From NCBI GenBank assembly GCA_017622635.1, contig JAGAQS010000237.1, positions 1-6,057 on the forward strand: DNA of 6,057 bases, written 5' to 3'. How positions within the stretch are numbered: the stretch's first letter is position 1; every line of letters begins with the position of its first letter. The notes below the pieces were generated by a model. The model did not search any database and was not told the DNA's origin. It saw only the letters and a program-made list of their open reading frames with translations. The position numbers were made by a program, and so were the translations under genes. This document shows positions 4,429-6,057 of this stretch, piece after piece. Source of the stretch: Ruminococcus sp. (GTDB taxonomy: Bacteria > Bacillota > Clostridia > Oscillospirales > Ruminococcaceae).

Positions 4429-5796
4429 ATGAAATATAAATTTTCTTCGGTTACTCCTGAAATACAGAAGCTTGCCGAAAAATCACTCGATGGTTACAAA
4501 ATTAACCCTGAACTTTATATGCAATACGACGTTAAACGTGGTCTTCGTGACCTCGACGGAAACGGTGTTGTTGCAGGTCTTACAAATATAAGTACAATAA
4601 AAGTACTTGATACGGGTGACGGTATGCCCAATCACGGAGACGGTAAACTTTATTACAGAGGTATCGACGTTGAGGATATTGTTTCGGGCTTTATAAAAGA
4701 AAAACGTTTCGGCTTTGAAGAAACAATATATCTTCTGCTTTTCGGCAGTATGCCGTCTGAGCATGAACTTACGGAATTTAAAAAAATTCTTTCCGACTTC
4801 CGTTCACTGCCGACTACTTTCACAAGAGATGTTATAATGAAAGCTCCCAGTGACAATATGATGAATACTCTTGCAAAAAGCGTCCTTGCCCTCTATTCTT
4901 ATGACGATGACGCTAATAATATTTCTATACCAAATGTTATGAGACAGTGTATAGAACTTATCACGCTTTTCCCCGTACTTGCGGTTTACGGCTATAATGC
5001 CTACAAATATTACAACTGCGGGGGAAGCCTTTTTTTCCATGACCCCGACCCGAATCTGTCAATTGCGGAAAATCTTCTCTATATGCTCCGACCTGACAAG
5101 AAATATACCGAACTTGAAGCACGAATCCTTGACCTTGCTCTTGTTCTTCATGCCGAACACGGCGGTGGTAACAACTCAACTTTTACAGTACACGTTGTAT
5201 CTTCTTCCGGCACTGATACTTACTCCGCAATCGCTGCGGCTCTCGGTTCTCTCAAAGGTCCTAAACACGGCGGTGCAAATATAAAAGTCGCTATGATGTT
5301 CGACGATATGAAGAAAAATGTCAAGGACTGGACCGACGAGGACGAAGTAAGGGATTATCTTAAAAAATTACTTCACAAAGAAGCATTCGACCGTGCAGGT
5401 CTTATATACGGTATGGGACACGCTGTTTATTCACAGTCTGACCCCCGTGCAAAAGTTTTCAAGGGATTTGTCGAAAAACTTTCGGCGGAAAAAGGCAGAG
5501 AAAAAGAATTTGCACTTTATTCACTTGTTGAAAGGCTTGCTCCCGAAGTTATCGCATCAGAAAGACGTATTTTCAAGGGTGTATGTGCAAACGTTGACTT
5601 CTACAGCGGTTTCGTTTACAGAATGCTCGGTATCCCCGACGAACTTTTCACACCGATTTTTGCGGTTTCAAGAATTGCAGGCTGGTCTGCACACCGTATT
5701 GAAGAACTTATCAACTCAAATAAAATTATCCGTCCTGCTTACAAGGCTATTTCACCCATGCATGAATATACAGACATGGAAAACCGTATGGACTGA
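4429..5796 (+). CDS. gltA: Citrate synthase (clostridial type)
   Basis: A 455-residue cytoplasmic enzyme that condenses acetyl-CoA and oxaloacetate to citrate. In anaerobes with a partial TCA cycle this mainly feeds 2-oxoglutarate and glutamate synthesis (family knowledge). Seen: the N-terminal GLTNISTI block and YYRGIDVEDI, typical of the family; LHAEHGGGN with H244 (equivalent to the oxaloacetate-binding His); GPKHGGAN with catalytic H280; GMGHAVYSQSDPRA with catalytic H331; and NVDFYSG with catalytic D390. Spacing H280-H331-D390 fits the family. All key residues are present and the length is normal for clostridial forms. The start is set downstream of the promoter: a longer frame beginning with TTG at 4354 would start inside the -35 box and cannot be translated from this transcript. 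A methylcitrate synthase role cannot be excluded but is less likely. The next gene follows after 38 bp, probably co-transcribed. Confidence 0.93.
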   Translation: MKYKFSSVTPEIQKLAEKSLDGYKINPELYMQYDVKRGLRDLDGNGVVAGLTNISTIKVLDTGDGMPNHGDGKLYYRGIDVEDIVSGFIKEKRFGFEETIYLLLFGSMPSEHELTEFKKILSDFRSLPTTFTRDVIMKAPSDNMMNTLAKSVLALYSYDDDANNISIPNVMRQCIELITLFPVLAVYGYNAYKYYNCGGSLFFHDPDPNLSIAENLLYMLRPDKKYTELEARILDLALVLHAEHGGGNNSTFTVHVVSSSGTDTYSAIAAALGSLKGPKHGGANIKVAMMFDDMKKNVKDWTDEDEVRDYLKKLLHKEAFDRAGLIYGMGHAVYSQSDPRAKVFKGFVEKLSAEKGREKEFALYSLVERLAPEVIASERRIFKGVCANVDFYSGFVYRMLGIPDELFTPIFAVSRIAGWSAHRIEELINSNKIIRPAYKAISPMHEYTDMENRMD

Positions 5797-5817
5797 TATT
5801 TAATATTTATTATCATG

Positions 5818-5823
5818 AAAGGA
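5818..5823 (+). promoter_or_regulatory. Ribosome binding site of the aldose epimerase gene
   Basis: AAAGGA, 11 nt before ATG 5835, in the same AAAGGAATGA context as the citrate synthase SD. Confidence 0.65.
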
Positions 5824-5834
5824 ATGATATAACA

Positions 5835-6057
5835 ATGAATAATTCAACACAGCTTTTCAATTTCAACGGTCTTACCTGCGTAAGATTGCAGGCAGGCGGT
5901 TATGAAGCACTTATTGCCTATGAAGTCGGCTCTAACGTTATCCGTCTCAGAGACAACAGGAATAATATGGAGTTCTTCCGTTTTAATCCCGACAATACCG
6001 CAGACGACATAAAACAGTCCGCAGAAGTATGGGGTCTGCCTACTCTCTATCTGCCAA
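5835..6057 (+). CDS. Aldose 1-epimerase family protein (N-terminal fragment, cut by window)
   Basis: 74 codons from ATG 5835 to the right edge with no stop. The translated part has FNGLTCVRLQAGGYEALIA, YEVGSNVIRLRD, MEFFRF and EVWGLPTLYLP. These match my memory of the N-terminal half-barrel of clostridial aldose 1-epimerase (galactose mutarotase-like) proteins, where an NRFDGG-type segment usually follows next. The family interconverts alpha and beta anomers of aldoses in the cytoplasm, or acts on related sugars. The catalytic His and Glu lie beyond the window, so activity cannot be judged. It starts 38 bp after the citrate synthase stop on the same strand with no terminator seen, so an operon is likely. 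The functional link to citrate synthase is not obvious. Confidence 0.75.
   Translation, partial: MNNSTQLFNFNGLTCVRLQAGGYEALIAYEVGSNVIRLRDNRNNMEFFRFNPDNTADDIKQSAEVWGLPTLYLP

Noticed and set aside
4979..5284. Alternative frame within citrate synthase
   Set aside because: Shadow of the coding frame, which has all catalytic motifs; no SD or independent signal.
5815..5832. Five-codon frame between citrate synthase and the epimerase gene
   Set aside because: It merely spans the SD of the downstream gene and has no SD of its own; no sign of a leader peptide.

Overview
The window looks like a piece of chromosome from a cellulosome-forming Ruminococcus relative (Firmicutes, Clostridia; closest in style to R. 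flavefaciens or R. champanellensis). The basis is two secreted GH9 cellulases with Thr-rich linkers and type I dockerins, AT-rich intergenic DNA, strong Gram-positive Shine-Dalgarno sites and a clostridial-type citrate synthase. The species cannot be fixed from the sequence alone.

Left part (1-4115, minus strand): two tandem paralogous GH9 genes, called GH9-A and GH9-B here. GH9-A (1-2040) runs off the left edge inside its dockerin. It encodes signal peptide, GH9, Thr linker, a beta-sandwich-like (probably carbohydrate-binding) module, Thr linker and the start of a dockerin. GH9-B (2244-4115) is complete and encodes signal peptide, GH9, a long Thr/Glu linker and a full dockerin, with no CBM. 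A strong intrinsic terminator sits between them and each gene has its own candidate promoter, so they are probably separate transcription units. Both promoters have a good -10 but a poor -35. The GH9-A promoter carries four TTAC boxes spaced exactly 11 bp apart where the -35 should be, and GH9-B shows a weaker version at the same distance.

Middle (4116-4428): a 313-bp divergent control region. It drives GH9-B leftward and citrate synthase rightward. The rightward promoter is a perfect TTGACA-17-TATAAT.

Right part (4429-6057, plus strand): a complete citrate synthase (455 aa), then after 38 bp with no visible terminator the first 74 codons of an aldose 1-epimerase family gene. These are housekeeping carbon-metabolism genes.

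Together the secreted GH9 enzymes would be docked onto scaffoldin to degrade cellulose or other beta-glucans, while the rightward genes act on sugar anomers and on central carbon inside the cell. I see no mobile element, CRISPR array, tRNA/rRNA or clearly new multi-gene system. The most interesting points are the phased TTAC array, the altered catalytic-motif surroundings of GH9-B, and the unassigned module of GH9-A.
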